Assembly (NCBI RefSeq): GCF_000243115.2
Contig: NZ_CP007035.1
Location: 3,658,001 to 3,722,000, forward strand
Direction of reading: 5' to 3'
Source of the DNA: Niabella soli DSM 19437
GTDB lineage: Bacteria; Bacteroidota; Bacteroidia; Chitinophagales; Chitinophagaceae
Length of the DNA: 64,000 nucleotides
The notes under the pieces were generated by a model. It saw only the letters and a program-made list of their open reading frames with translations. It ran no database searches and was not told where the DNA came from. The translations under genes were made by a program, and so were the position numbers. Shown here piece by piece: positions 16,659-25,622 of this stretch (positions within the stretch are counted from its first letter, which is position 1; each line of letters opens with the position of its first letter).

Positions 16659-18008
16659 ATGGGTTGTTCAGGTTGTGGTACAGCCACCGGCGGAAAGCCA
16701 AAGGGTTGTAAAAGCAATGGGGGTTGTAGTACGGGCGGTTGTAACCGGATGAATGCATATGATTGGTTGCGCAATTTGCCGGTAGCCAATACAGATGATT
16801 GCTGTAATGTAGTTGAGGTAAGTTTCAGCAAGGGCACAAGGAAAGATTTTTTCCGCAATACCACATTACAATTATTTGAAAAGGGAGACCTTATAACCGT
16901 TGAGGGAGTGAGCGGATTTGACGTGGGAGAAATTTCCTTAACAGGCGAAATCGTGCGTCTCCAGATGAAAAAATACGGGGTTAAGGAAGAGAATCCTGAC
17001 ATGAAAAAAGTATTGCGCCTGGCTACAGACAGGGATCTGGACCAGCGCAGGATCAATAAAGAGCGGGAGCCGGAAGCGGTGATCCGCAGCCGGGCTATTG
17101 CCAAGCAGTTGAATCTGAACATGAAGATCAGCCAGGTAGAAATGCAGGCAGACGGCAGAAAAGCCACCTTTTTTTATATTGCTGACGGACGTGTTGATTT
17201 CAGGGAACTGATCAAGGTATATGCACAGGAATTTAAAGTAAAGGTGGAGATGCGCCAGATCGGTGCCCGTCAGGAAGCCGGAAAAGTGGGCGGCATCGGA
17301 AGCTGCGGAAGAGAACTATGCTGTTCTACCTGGCTGACCGATTTTAAATCGGTTAATACCACCGTTGCACGGTATCAGAATCTGTCCATTAATCAAACCA
17401 AATTAAGCGGGCAATGCGGCCGTTTGAAATGCTGTCTGAATTATGAGCTGGATACTTATCTGGATGCCCTGCAGGGATTCCCCAATGACTGCGATCAAAT
17501 AAAGGTTGCAAAAGGTACAGCGTACCTCATCAAGAAAGATATTTTTAAAAACCTGATGTGGTATACGCTACCAGACAGTAATAAGCAATACCCGCTTACA
17601 ATTGAACGGGTGCGTAAAATAAAAACACTGAACCGTCAGAATATTATCCCGGAAGAACTGGAGCCCGTGGAAGTGTTGAGCAATAAGCCCGTAGAAGCGG
17701 AACCCGAATTTGTTGATGTGGTGGGCCAGATAAGCCTGCGCAGCCTGGAGCGTGCCGATAAAAAGAAACGCCAGAAACAAAGACAACAACAGCAGGGGCA
17801 GAAACCGCAGGCCGGGCAACGCCCACAGCAGGGCCAGCGTCCGCAGCAACCTCAACAGAAACAAGGGCAGCAGGGGCAACGACCCGACAACCGGCAGGGC
17901 CGTCCGGATCAGCAGAAAAAAGTAGAAGGGAATCGTCCGCAACAGCATAAGCATAAACCCAACCCCAACCGTAACCGGCAGGAAGCGGGAAAGCCAAAGG
18001 AACAATAG
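16659..18008 (+). CDS. ricT: PSP1-domain protein RicT/YaaT
   Basis: A 449-residue PSP1 protein. The core (about residues 50-340) has FSKGTRKDFF, the PSP1 part with QVEMQADGRKATFFYIADGR, and the two cysteine motifs CGRELCCSTWL and CGRLKCCLNYE that bind Fe-S in the Bacillus homologue. The N terminus is a Cys/Gly-rich leader (Cys 3, 6, 17, 23, 28) and the last 90 residues are a Gln/Arg/Pro-rich low-complexity tail, probably disordered. In Bacillus RicT joins RicA and RicF in RNA maturation with RNase Y; whether this holds in Bacteroidota is not known. I chose the ATG at 16659 because the upstream frame (from 16599) has no family similarity. It follows holB, a gene order shared with Firmicutes. 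Confidence 0.9.
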   Translation: MGCSGCGTATGGKPKGCKSNGGCSTGGCNRMNAYDWLRNLPVANTDDCCNVVEVSFSKGTRKDFFRNTTLQLFEKGDLITVEGVSGFDVGEISLTGEIVRLQMKKYGVKEENPDMKKVLRLATDRDLDQRRINKEREPEAVIRSRAIAKQLNLNMKISQVEMQADGRKATFFYIADGRVDFRELIKVYAQEFKVKVEMRQIGARQEAGKVGGIGSCGRELCCSTWLTDFKSVNTTVARYQNLSINQTKLSGQCGRLKCCLNYELDTYLDALQGFPNDCDQIKVAKGTAYLIKKDIFKNLMWYTLPDSNKQYPLTIERVRKIKTLNRQNIIPEELEPVEVLSNKPVEAEPEFVDVVGQISLRSLERADKKKRQKQRQQQQGQKPQAGQRPQQGQRPQQPQQKQGQQGQRPDNRQGRPDQQKKVEGNRPQQHKHKPNPNRNRQEAGKPKEQ

Positions 18009-18017
18009 TTCCGGCAG

Positions 18018-18025
18018 TATATTTG
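18018..18025 (+). promoter_or_regulatory. -7 box before the M16 gene
   Basis: TATATTTG, a full match to the consensus, 23 nt before the ATG at 18049. No clear -33 box. It would allow the peptidase-like gene to be transcribed apart from ricT. Confidence 0.5.
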
Positions 18026-18048
18026 GGCCCAAATTTTAATTTTCCAGT

Positions 18049-19323
18049 ATGTTAGACAGAACCGTTCCGCCGCCGATTGTGGATGCCGTTAATTTCCGGT
18101 TGCAATTACAACCCTACCAGAAGTACCTTCTTAGGAACGGCGTGGAAGTATATGCGGTAAATGCAGGTACAGAAGAAGTGCTGCAGATTGAATGGGTATT
18201 TGATGCCGGCAACTGGCAGGAGCAGAAAAACCTGCAGGCAGCGGTTACTAATAACTTGTTGAAAAACGGCACTGAAACAAAAACGGCTTTTGAGATCAAT
18301 GAATTTTTTGATTATTACGGCGCTTATTTAAACCGCAACTGTTACACGGAAACAGCAGTGCTTTCCCTGCATTGCTTAACCAAACACATTAATGAATTAT
18401 TGCCGGCGGTAAAGGAATTGATCGCCCAAAGTGTATTTCCGCAAAAGGAAATGGACATCGCCATACAAAACATGAAACAAAAGCTTGAGGTGAACCTTAA
18501 AAAAAGCAGCTTTGTTGCCGGGCGATTGATCGATGTATATTTATTTGGTGAAACACATCCCTACGGGCGCTTCAGCCGGCAGGAGGATTTTGATCAATTG
18601 ACCCGGGAAGACCTGGTTGCTTTTTATGAAAGGCAATATAAAAATGGCGGTTTCAAAATATTTATTGCCGGGAAACTTCCTGAAAATATTGACCGGTTGC
18701 TGGATACCTGGTTTGGGGACCTGCTTAACGGGAAATCTGTTGACCAGCCCTTTGCCATCCATCCTGCAGAGCAGAAAAAATACCAGGTCATCAATGATGA
18801 AAAAAATAACCAGGGCTCCTTACGCATTGCCCGTCCCTTTGTGAACCGGCATCACCCCGATTTTTTAAAATGCCAGGTGCTGAACGTGGTGTTCGGGGGA
18901 TATTTCGGCAGCCGGTTGATGGCGAATATCCGCGAGGAGAAAGGCTACACTTATGGTATTCATAGCTACCTGCTGAACAACCGGTACGATAATGGCTGGA
19001 TGATCGCGTCAGAAGTAGGGCGCGATGTGAGCGAAGCAGCAATAACCGAGGTTTACAGGGAAATGGAGCTCCTCAGGAAAGAGCCAATAGATGCTGAAGA
19101 ATTGTTACTGGTAAAGAATTTTATGATGGGCTCTATTTTGGGCGACCTCGACGGTCCTTTCCATATCATTGCCCGTTGGAAGAATATTATTTTAAACGGA
19201 CTCGAAGACAACTTCTTTGATCATTCCATCCGGAATATAAAAACCATTACTGCGGAAACACTCCTGGAAATGGCCGACAAATACCTACGGCCCGAAGCAT
19301 TTTATGAGCTAACCGTGATCTAG
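18049..19323 (+). CDS. M16-family peptidase, non-catalytic (R/Y) subunit
   Basis: A 424-residue protein with the two-domain M16B fold. The zinc motif HxxEH is absent: the aligned place reads AAVTNN (about 65-69) inside NLQAAVTNNLLKNGT. The C-terminal half keeps SRLMANIREEKGYTYGIHSY, in which Arg 295 and Tyr 302 are the R/Y pair that binds substrate in active M16 enzymes. This is the pattern of the non-catalytic partner of heterodimeric M16B peptidases. The matching catalytic subunit, with HLFEH but without the R/Y pair, is at 57759-58997. There is no signal peptide, so it is probably cytoplasmic. It lies 40 bp after ricT with its own -7 box. Confidence 0.85.
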   Translation: MLDRTVPPPIVDAVNFRLQLQPYQKYLLRNGVEVYAVNAGTEEVLQIEWVFDAGNWQEQKNLQAAVTNNLLKNGTETKTAFEINEFFDYYGAYLNRNCYTETAVLSLHCLTKHINELLPAVKELIAQSVFPQKEMDIAIQNMKQKLEVNLKKSSFVAGRLIDVYLFGETHPYGRFSRQEDFDQLTREDLVAFYERQYKNGGFKIFIAGKLPENIDRLLDTWFGDLLNGKSVDQPFAIHPAEQKKYQVINDEKNNQGSLRIARPFVNRHHPDFLKCQVLNVVFGGYFGSRLMANIREEKGYTYGIHSYLLNNRYDNGWMIASEVGRDVSEAAITEVYREMELLRKEPIDAEELLLVKNFMMGSILGDLDGPFHIIARWKNIILNGLEDNFFDHSIRNIKTITAETLLEMADKYLRPEAFYELTVI

Positions 19324-19406
19324 GTTTCACGCCCGGCGTTTAATAATTGAGCTGTTATTTTTGGATTCAAAGAGGTCTCGCACACTTTTACGGAAAATAC
19401 GTCGTA

Positions 19407-20633
19407 TCAGGCCTTAGCCTTTTTCTTCTTCAGATGCAGTACATAGTAGGCAACGCCTGCGCTGGTCAGCATCATTAAGGTTCCTGCAATAAAGGGCGCT
19501 CCCGGAAAGTAAACAGGCGCTTTATCATGACTGAAATAATAAAAAAGCTGCGTCATCAGTAGCGGGCCGAAGATGGAGGTAAGGCTCATAACACTGTTCA
19601 GGCCCCCTTGCAGTGCGCCCTGTTCGTTGGGCGGAACCTGCGCAGATATGATTGCCTGTAATGCTGGCCCCGCGATACCTCCCAGGCAATACGGAAAAAG
19701 GAAGGCATACATCATCCACCCCTGGGATGCAAAAGCGAATAAGGCCATGCCCAGGGCGTAAAGTAACAAACCGATATATACACTTTTTTCATTGCCCAGC
19801 CGGGGATTGGTATAGCGGATCAGTCCGCCCTGTACGCCACCCACAAGGGCGCCTACAATTGCCAGCGAAATGCCTACCTGCTTTTCGGTCCATTTGAACT
19901 GGTCCATGGTGAAAAAGCTCCAGTTGCTTTGAACTGCATGTCCGCCCAGGAAAACAAAAAAGAAACACAGCACCAGGTCCATAATGGCCGGGTATTTCAT
20001 AAATAATTGCAAAGACCCCACTGGGTTGGCTTTGGCCCAGTTAAAGGGCCGCCGGTTCTCCGGTTTCAATGATTCGGGCAATACGAAATAACCATAAAGA
20101 AAATTAAGAAAGCACAGTGCTGCAGCGGCAAAGAACGGCGCCCGGATGCCCCAAACAGCAAGTAACCCGCCCAGGGCGGGCCCAATGATAAAACCCAGGC
20201 CAAAAGCTGCGCCGATCAGTCCAAAATTTTTCGCACGGGTTTCATTGGTGCTTACATCAGCAATATAGGCTGTTGCCGCGGTAAAGCTGGCCCCCGTTAT
20301 ACCCGATAATACCCTGCCCACAAACAGCAAGGCGTAGTTATGGGCAAAAGCCAGTATCAGGTAATCCACACAAAAACCGAGCAAGGAGACCAGTATCACG
20401 GGTCTGCGCCCAAAGCGGTCGCTGAGGTTTCCCAGCAGGGGAGAAAATATAAACTGCATCAACGCATAGGTGGTGATCAGGTAGCCGCCCCATTTACTTG
20501 CCTCGCCTATTGACACATGTTTCAATGACGCGATCAGTTTGGGCATAACAGGAATGATCAACCCAAACCCGATGACATCGATGGTCATCGTTATAAAAAT
20601 AAAACCAATAGCTGCGCTGCGCGATCGTTTCAT
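19407..20633 (-). CDS. MFS transporter, TCR/Tet family
   Basis: A 408-residue major facilitator protein with 12 predicted helices. Helix 1 has IDVIGFGLIIPVMP, motif A between helices 2 and 3 is GNLSDRFGRRPV, and motif C in helix 5 is GAAFGLGFIIGPALGG, the antiporter signature. The length and LPESLKPENRRPFN loop match the TetA-like TCR/Tet group of drug:H+ antiporters. Tetracycline efflux itself is not implied; most chromosomal members in Bacteroidota have unknown substrates. It is convergent with the M16 gene and divergent from the ROK gene. A CATCTTTG near-match to the -7 box is at 20658-20665. Confidence 0.88.
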   Translation of the reverse strand: MKRSRSAAIGFIFITMTIDVIGFGLIIPVMPKLIASLKHVSIGEASKWGGYLITTYALMQFIFSPLLGNLSDRFGRRPVILVSLLGFCVDYLILAFAHNYALLFVGRVLSGITGASFTAATAYIADVSTNETRAKNFGLIGAAFGLGFIIGPALGGLLAVWGIRAPFFAAAALCFLNFLYGYFVLPESLKPENRRPFNWAKANPVGSLQLFMKYPAIMDLVLCFFFVFLGGHAVQSNWSFFTMDQFKWTEKQVGISLAIVGALVGGVQGGLIRYTNPRLGNEKSVYIGLLLYALGMALFAFASQGWMMYAFLFPYCLGGIAGPALQAIISAQVPPNEQGALQGGLNSVMSLTSIFGPLLMTQLFYYFSHDKAPVYFPGAPFIAGTLMMLTSAGVAYYVLHLKKKKAKA

Positions 20634-20880
20634 CTGTTAAGTTTTAAAAAAGGGCAGCAAAGATGCGCATTTTTTACCGATTTTACGCTTGTTCTCCGGG
20701 TATTGACTCGCAAACATTCTAGATTCTGAAACAAGTTCAGAACGACAACGTGTTCTCAACGGGCTTTTTGGTCAGCCCTCACCCACAAATAAAACAGCTA
20801 TTTTATTGATATGTGTTTGAACACTAATGCGCCGCCGGCAATTCGGGTTTATTCCATTTAAGACACCTACGATGGCCAAT

Positions 20881-20899
20881 TCATTCGTGCATTAGTGGC
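20881..20899 (+). repeat. Dispersed ATTCGTG...AGTGGC intergenic repeat, copy 2
   Basis: TCATTCGTGCATTAGTGGC. It matches both flanks of the mobile element at 49359-49603 once the element and one target copy are removed, so it models the empty site. Confidence 0.6.
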
Positions 20900-20947
20900 T
20901 TTTGCAATTGCGTTAAAAACGCTGCCATTGAACCCTCTAAAAAATAT

Positions 20948-20986
20948 TTTAATAAACTTTTTAATTTTTTTAAAAAGTTTATTAAA
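20948..20986. promoter_or_regulatory. Perfect 17-bp-arm palindrome, probable ROK operator
   Basis: Left arm TTTAATAAACTTTTTAA (20948-20964), spacer of five T, right arm TTAAAAAGTTTATTAAA (20970-20986). The arms are fully complementary. The right arm overlaps the -7 box TAAATTTG (20983-20990) of the ROK gene, the best position for a repressor that controls its own operon. ROK repressors are known to bind AT-rich palindromes with TTTATTAAA-like halves; binding here is inference. No second copy is seen before susC. Confidence 0.65.
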
Positions 20987-20990
20987 TTTG
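20983..20990 (+). promoter_or_regulatory. -7 box of the ROK/PUL promoter
   Basis: TAAATTTG, a full match to TAnnTTTG, 16 nt before the ATG at 21007 and overlapping the end of the palindrome. There is no clear -33 TTTG; the region 19 bp upstream is inside the palindrome. Confidence 0.55.
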
Positions 20991-21006
20991 TGTTAACAAA
21001 AGTGTA

Positions 21007-22233
21007 ATGCAGAAACGATTGATATATAAACGATTGGTTTTAAAAGAGTTTTACTATGCTGGTGCGCTTTCCTGTGCGGAATTGAGTGTCCGTATTGGTA
21101 AGAGCATCCCCTTTACTACTCAACTGTTGAATGATCTGGTGGCTGAGGATCTGGTTACGGAAGAGGGGCTGGCGCCTTCCAATGGCGGACGCCGGCCGGC
21201 GCTGTATTCCGTAAAGCCGGATGCGATGTATATCGTGGCGGTGGCCATGGACCAGATGGTTACCCGGGTGGCTATAATGGATATTAATAATAAGCCGGTT
21301 GCAGCGCCCTACCAGTATGAGCTGCAACTGGACCATAATACCGACGCGCTGTATCATTTAAAAGAAGCAATAGAAGAAAGCATAAAAAAGACCCGGATCC
21401 CCCGGAAAAAGATATTGGGCGTAGGTATCGGTATGCCGGGCTTTATTGATTCCCAGAGAGGTATTAACTATTCTTTTATTTCTGTGGAAGACAACAGTAT
21501 TTCCGCCTATTTAAAAGCGCAGTTGGGTGTTCCGGTTTATATTGACAATGATTCCAGCATTATTGCACTGGCAGAGCAGCATTTTGGCGCTGCCATGGGC
21601 TGCCGGAATGCGCTGGTGATCAATATTGGCTGGGGGATTGGCCTGGGAATGATCCTGGATAACCAGTTGTACCGCGGAAGCAATGGTTTCGCCGGTGAGT
21701 TCAGCCATATACCCTTTTTTAATAACAACAAAATTTGCTCCTGCGGTAAAAGAGGTTGTTTGGAAACCGAAACGGCTTTACAGGTTATTGTTGAAAAAGC
21801 TGCAGAGGGACTTAAACAGCATGCGACGGCTACCTTCCTGAAGAAGGATTTCCGGACGGGTTCTATAGAAAAAGACTGGCAGGCGCTTGCGGAAGCGGCG
21901 CAAATGGGTGATGAGTATGTGATCCGGCTGATCTCCACTGCGGGTTATGATATTGGCAGAGGCGTTGCAGTGCTCATTCATTTATTTAATCCTGAATTAA
22001 TTGTATTGAGCGGGCGTGGCGCCCAGGCCGGCCGGATGTGGCAGGCCCCGGTATTACAGGCGGTGAACGATAACTGCATTCCCCGCCTGGTGGGCAATAC
22101 GCTGGTGAAAATGTCGACCCTCGGACACAGAGCCGAGCTGGTGGGCGCGGCGGCGCTGGTGCTCGAAAACCTGACCAAACCGGGTACTAAATCAAAAAAA
22201 ACAACGGAAACGATTGTGATAAACAAACCATGA
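21007..22233 (+). CDS. ROK-family transcriptional regulator (NagC/Mlc-like)
   Basis: A 408-residue repressor-type ROK protein. Residues 1 to about 75 form a winged helix-turn-helix, with LSVRIGKSIPFTTQLLNDLV as the DNA-reading part and NGGRRPALYS as the wing. The rest is a ROK sugar-kinase fold: GVGIGMPGFID, DNDSSIIALAE, GWGIGLGMIL and GEFSHIPF (His 234), then the zinc motif C244-x-C246-G-x3-C251-LE. These elements say it binds a sugar or sugar phosphate and releases DNA. It is the first gene of the locus, 37 bp before susC, and is probably co-transcribed with it. It likely senses a breakdown product of the polysaccharide. Some ROK regulators keep kinase activity; I cannot exclude it. Confidence 0.9.
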   Translation: MQKRLIYKRLVLKEFYYAGALSCAELSVRIGKSIPFTTQLLNDLVAEDLVTEEGLAPSNGGRRPALYSVKPDAMYIVAVAMDQMVTRVAIMDINNKPVAAPYQYELQLDHNTDALYHLKEAIEESIKKTRIPRKKILGVGIGMPGFIDSQRGINYSFISVEDNSISAYLKAQLGVPVYIDNDSSIIALAEQHFGAAMGCRNALVINIGWGIGLGMILDNQLYRGSNGFAGEFSHIPFFNNNKICSCGKRGCLETETALQVIVEKAAEGLKQHATATFLKKDFRTGSIEKDWQALAEAAQMGDEYVIRLISTAGYDIGRGVAVLIHLFNPELIVLSGRGAQAGRMWQAPVLQAVNDNCIPRLVGNTLVKMSTLGHRAELVGAAALVLENLTKPGTKSKKTTETIVINKP

Positions 22234-22270
22234 AGTAAGCCAAACATTTTTAATTTTTAAATGAGAAGAA

Positions 22271-25200
22271 ATGAATCAGAAAAAAGCATTATTTGTAATG
22301 TTTGCTTTGCTTTTTGGCCTCAGCAGTCTAATGGCCCAGGTAAAGCGGACGATTACCGGTACCATTACCGATGCGGATGGCAAACCGGTTCCCGGGGCTA
22401 CGATTGCCGTTAAGGGAACGGCAACGGCCGTTATGGCTAATGACAAGGGAGAATATTCTGTTACAGTAGAGGGTAACCCCCAGTTAGAATTCAGCTCGGT
22501 TGGGTTTAAGAGTCAAACTGTTAAAGTGGGCAATTCCACAAATATCCCCGTGACATTGTCTTCAGGCGCCGGCGACCTGGAAGGTGTTGTGGTAACAGCG
22601 CTGGGTGTAAAACGCCAGGGAAGATCGCTTGGTTATGCAACTTCAACGGTTCCTGCCGGTGAATTAGTAAAAACGGCCCCAACGAATTTTGCAACCGCCT
22701 TATATGGTAAAGTACCAGGTTTGCAGGTATCAGCCGCTCCCGGAGGTTCAACGGCCGGTGTGGTAATGCAATTAAGAGGGGTGAACTCCATTAGCTTTAG
22801 TTCCACTCCATTAATCGTTTTAGATGGGGTACCTATCAGAGATGGAGGATTTAATAATGGCAATTACTGGGGCGACCAGCGGGTAAGAGGAAACGGCTTG
22901 ATCGACCTGAACCCAGAAGATATGGAAAGTGTAACCGTCCTGAAAGGTGCTGCTGCTGCTGCCTTGTACGGTTCCGAAGGTAAAAACGGGGTTTTGGTAA
23001 TTACTACAAAAAAAGCAAAAGGAAAAGGTTTTTCCGTGGATGTCAATGCTACTTATTTCCAGGACCAGGTAGCGTATCTGCCGCGGTTTCAGAATGTAAG
23101 GGGGGCCGGATTCCCTGTTCCTTATAGCGATTATTATGGTCTTTATAAAACTGATGCAAATGGTTTTGCCAGCTATACGCAGAATGGCACAACGTATCGC
23201 ACGTTGCCTCAGGCAGGCTTAAACTTTGGACCTTTATTTGATGGGAAGCCTATTTTAGCCTGGGATGGACAGGTGCGGCCCTATTCTGCACAGCCGGACC
23301 GGTACGCAAACCTGTTTCAGAAAGGACAAAACACTACTCAAAACGTAGCAGTTAGCAGCGGTACGGATAAAGCAGATATCCGTCTTTCATTGACCCATCA
23401 GAATTTTGAGGGAGTGAGCATCAATTCCAAAGATGAGAAAGTGAATGCGAATTTTACCAGCACTGTGCGGTTTAGTAAAAATTATTCATTGGATTTGATG
23501 ATCAACTATATCAACCAACATGTGCATAACCGTCCTTACATGGTCGATCGCATGATCAATAATTTTACGGGTATGATGCCTTCATTTGATAATGGATCAT
23601 GGTATTTAAATAAATACAGAACGAGCCTGGGGTATAAATATGTTACAGGCTCTGACCCTAGTCTGACCCCGGATGAAAATCTCAGAATACCTAATATCCG
23701 TACTGATATCCTGGATTATGTATGGAATATGATGTCAAACAATGTCGATGAACAAAATAACCGTTTAATATCAAGTATTACCAATAACCTTACACTTACG
23801 AAAGGGTTAACACTGCGTGGCAGGATTGCTACTGATGCAACGTTTGATCGAACATTCAACAAGACCCTGTCTTCCCGACCCATTGCTTATGGCCCTTCAG
23901 GAGATTATGCGCAGAGCACTTTTAATTATAATATTCTGTACGGGGACGCGTTACTTACTTATGAAAATAAACTTACAGAAGACTTGGATATGACCGCTAT
24001 GGCAGGGTATAGTGGACGCAGGGAAAAAGGGATGCGTACGAGCGTAGGCGTTAACGGAGGCTTGGGAGTTGAAAATAAATTCGATTTAACAGCATCTTAT
24101 AATACTCCCTATAACAGCAGCGGTGAGCAAACGTATCTTACAACGGATGCCTTTATTGGTACATTAAATTTCAACTATAAAAATTATGCTTTTATTGAAG
24201 GTACGATCAGAAGGGACAGAACCTCTACGATGAACCCAAGCAATAATTCATTTATTTATCCATCGGTAAATGGTAGCTTGGTGTTGTCGGACCTTTTGAA
24301 GCTCCCTAAGGTAATCAATTATGCCAAATTGCGGGCTTCCTGGGGTATAGTGGGCAGCTACCCCCCTGCGTATGCTGCTAACGTAGCCTATAACACAGGT
24401 AACCTGGGCGTACAGGTTGACAAGGGCACTCCGGTGCTTACTACTTCTACCATTACCAGCCCTTATGGTAATGATCTTATAAGACCTGAAAAAAAGAAAA
24501 CGTTGGAATTCGGTCTTGCTGTGGAAACGTTTAATCGGAGGTTGAATTTTGATCTGACTTATTATCACGACAATGTATCAGACCTGCTCATCAACCTTCA
24601 GCTTCCTCAAAGTATGGGCGCTCCAAGCATACTGTCCAATGTGGCCCAACTGTCAAATAACGGGTATGAAGCAAGTGTCAATGCCGTTCCTGTAAGGACC
24701 AGAGATTTTAGCTGGAACCTGACCCTAAACTATTTCACTAATACGAATAAAATTGTAAAACTGGCCAATGGCTCTAATGAAATCATCCATTCGGATAATG
24801 ATGGCAATGCTTACCAGATCAAATCGGTTGTTGGGCATCCTATAGGAGACATTTATGTGCACCCGCTATTGGTAAATGATAAAGGGCAAGCCATAATAAC
24901 GAATGATGGTTTGTACCAGGCAGATCCCAATAAAATGATATCTTTTGGTAATGGCCAGGTTAAGGGCGCTGGTGGTATTCTAAATGCATTTCAATACAAA
25001 AATTTTGCATTAAACTTTAACATCGACCTTAAATACGGGGGATCCGTTATTCCGACAGGTTTGTTTTGGATGAATAGCAGGGGCATAACCCAGGAGAGCC
25101 TTAGTTATATGGATGCTGCGCATGGAGGGCTGAGTTATTATTTGGATGCAAACGGAAAAGGAGTGCCGACATCAGCTGCTGCAGGACCTAAGGGAGAAAC

Positions 25201-25603
25201 CGTGCTGCATGATGGAATGCTGTTGAAAGGAGTTACCAGTGATGGTAAAGACAATACAAATATTATTTCCCAGGCCTATTATTACTGGAATATTTACCAG
25301 TGGGGAGGACCTCAATATACACCCACTGCGTTGTATTACCTGGCGGTACAAAAAAACAATTACATTAAAATGAGGGAAATATCGCTTGCCTATACACTGC
25401 CGGGAAAAATTGCCAGTAAAGTATGGGCAAAACGCTTAACTGTTTCTGTATTTGCAAGAAACCCCTTCTATCTCTACAGAACTATAAAAGATATGGATGC
25501 AGAGCAATTAACAGCAGGGAATGTGTGGTATAATAACCTTAACAATGCAGGCAGCCAGCCTTCTACCAGAACTTATGGCGCGATGATAAGAGCAACCTTC
25601 TAA
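22271..25603 (+). CDS. SusC/RagA-family TonB-linked outer-membrane protein
   Basis: A 1110-residue SusC-like transporter of normal length. It has a signal peptide (ALLFGLSSLMAQ), a carboxypeptidase-regulatory-like domain at about 25-100 (ITGTITDADGKPVPGATI), the TonB-box/linker region with GVVVTALGVKRQGRSLGYAT, a plug with LYGKVPGLQVS, TPLIVLDGVPIRDGG and GSEGKNGVLVITTKK, and a long C-terminal barrel. It would import oligosaccharides through the outer membrane with its SusD lid, encoded 20 bp downstream. It lies 37 bp after the ROK gene and is the import part of the locus that also encodes GH3 and GH16 enzymes. Confidence 0.95.
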   Translation: MNQKKALFVMFALLFGLSSLMAQVKRTITGTITDADGKPVPGATIAVKGTATAVMANDKGEYSVTVEGNPQLEFSSVGFKSQTVKVGNSTNIPVTLSSGAGDLEGVVVTALGVKRQGRSLGYATSTVPAGELVKTAPTNFATALYGKVPGLQVSAAPGGSTAGVVMQLRGVNSISFSSTPLIVLDGVPIRDGGFNNGNYWGDQRVRGNGLIDLNPEDMESVTVLKGAAAAALYGSEGKNGVLVITTKKAKGKGFSVDVNATYFQDQVAYLPRFQNVRGAGFPVPYSDYYGLYKTDANGFASYTQNGTTYRTLPQAGLNFGPLFDGKPILAWDGQVRPYSAQPDRYANLFQKGQNTTQNVAVSSGTDKADIRLSLTHQNFEGVSINSKDEKVNANFTSTVRFSKNYSLDLMINYINQHVHNRPYMVDRMINNFTGMMPSFDNGSWYLNKYRTSLGYKYVTGSDPSLTPDENLRIPNIRTDILDYVWNMMSNNVDEQNNRLISSITNNLTLTKGLTLRGRIATDATFDRTFNKTLSSRPIAYGPSGDYAQSTFNYNILYGDALLTYENKLTEDLDMTAMAGYSGRREKGMRTSVGVNGGLGVENKFDLTASYNTPYNSSGEQTYLTTDAFIGTLNFNYKNYAFIEGTIRRDRTSTMNPSNNSFIYPSVNGSLVLSDLLKLPKVINYAKLRASWGIVGSYPPAYAANVAYNTGNLGVQVDKGTPVLTTSTITSPYGNDLIRPEKKKTLEFGLAVETFNRRLNFDLTYYHDNVSDLLINLQLPQSMGAPSILSNVAQLSNNGYEASVNAVPVRTRDFSWNLTLNYFTNTNKIVKLANGSNEIIHSDNDGNAYQIKSVVGHPIGDIYVHPLLVNDKGQAIITNDGLYQADPNKMISFGNGQVKGAGGILNAFQYKNFALNFNIDLKYGGSVIPTGLFWMNSRGITQESLSYMDAAHGGLSYYLDANGKGVPTSAAAGPKGETVLHDGMLLKGVTSDGKDNTNIISQAYYYWNIYQWGGPQYTPTALYYLAVQKNNYIKMREISLAYTLPGKIASKVWAKRLTVSVFARNPFYLYRTIKDMDAEQLTAGNVWYNNLNNAGSQPSTRTYGAMIRATF

Positions 25604-25622
25604 TAATAAAAAAGATATTAAT

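Larger units (their letters stand above)
20634..21006. other. Divergent intergenic region between MFS and PUL genes
   Basis: 373 bp with no gene. The left part holds the probable MFS promoter, the middle a copy of the ATTCGTG/AGTGGC repeat (20881-20899), and the last 70 bp are strongly AT-rich and hold a long palindrome and the promoter of the ROK gene. Confidence 0.7.

Noticed and set aside
17568-18032. 154-residue leucine-rich frame antisense to the end of ricT
   Set aside because: It is the mirror of the Gln/Arg-rich low-complexity tail; the apparent membrane helices are a composition effect.
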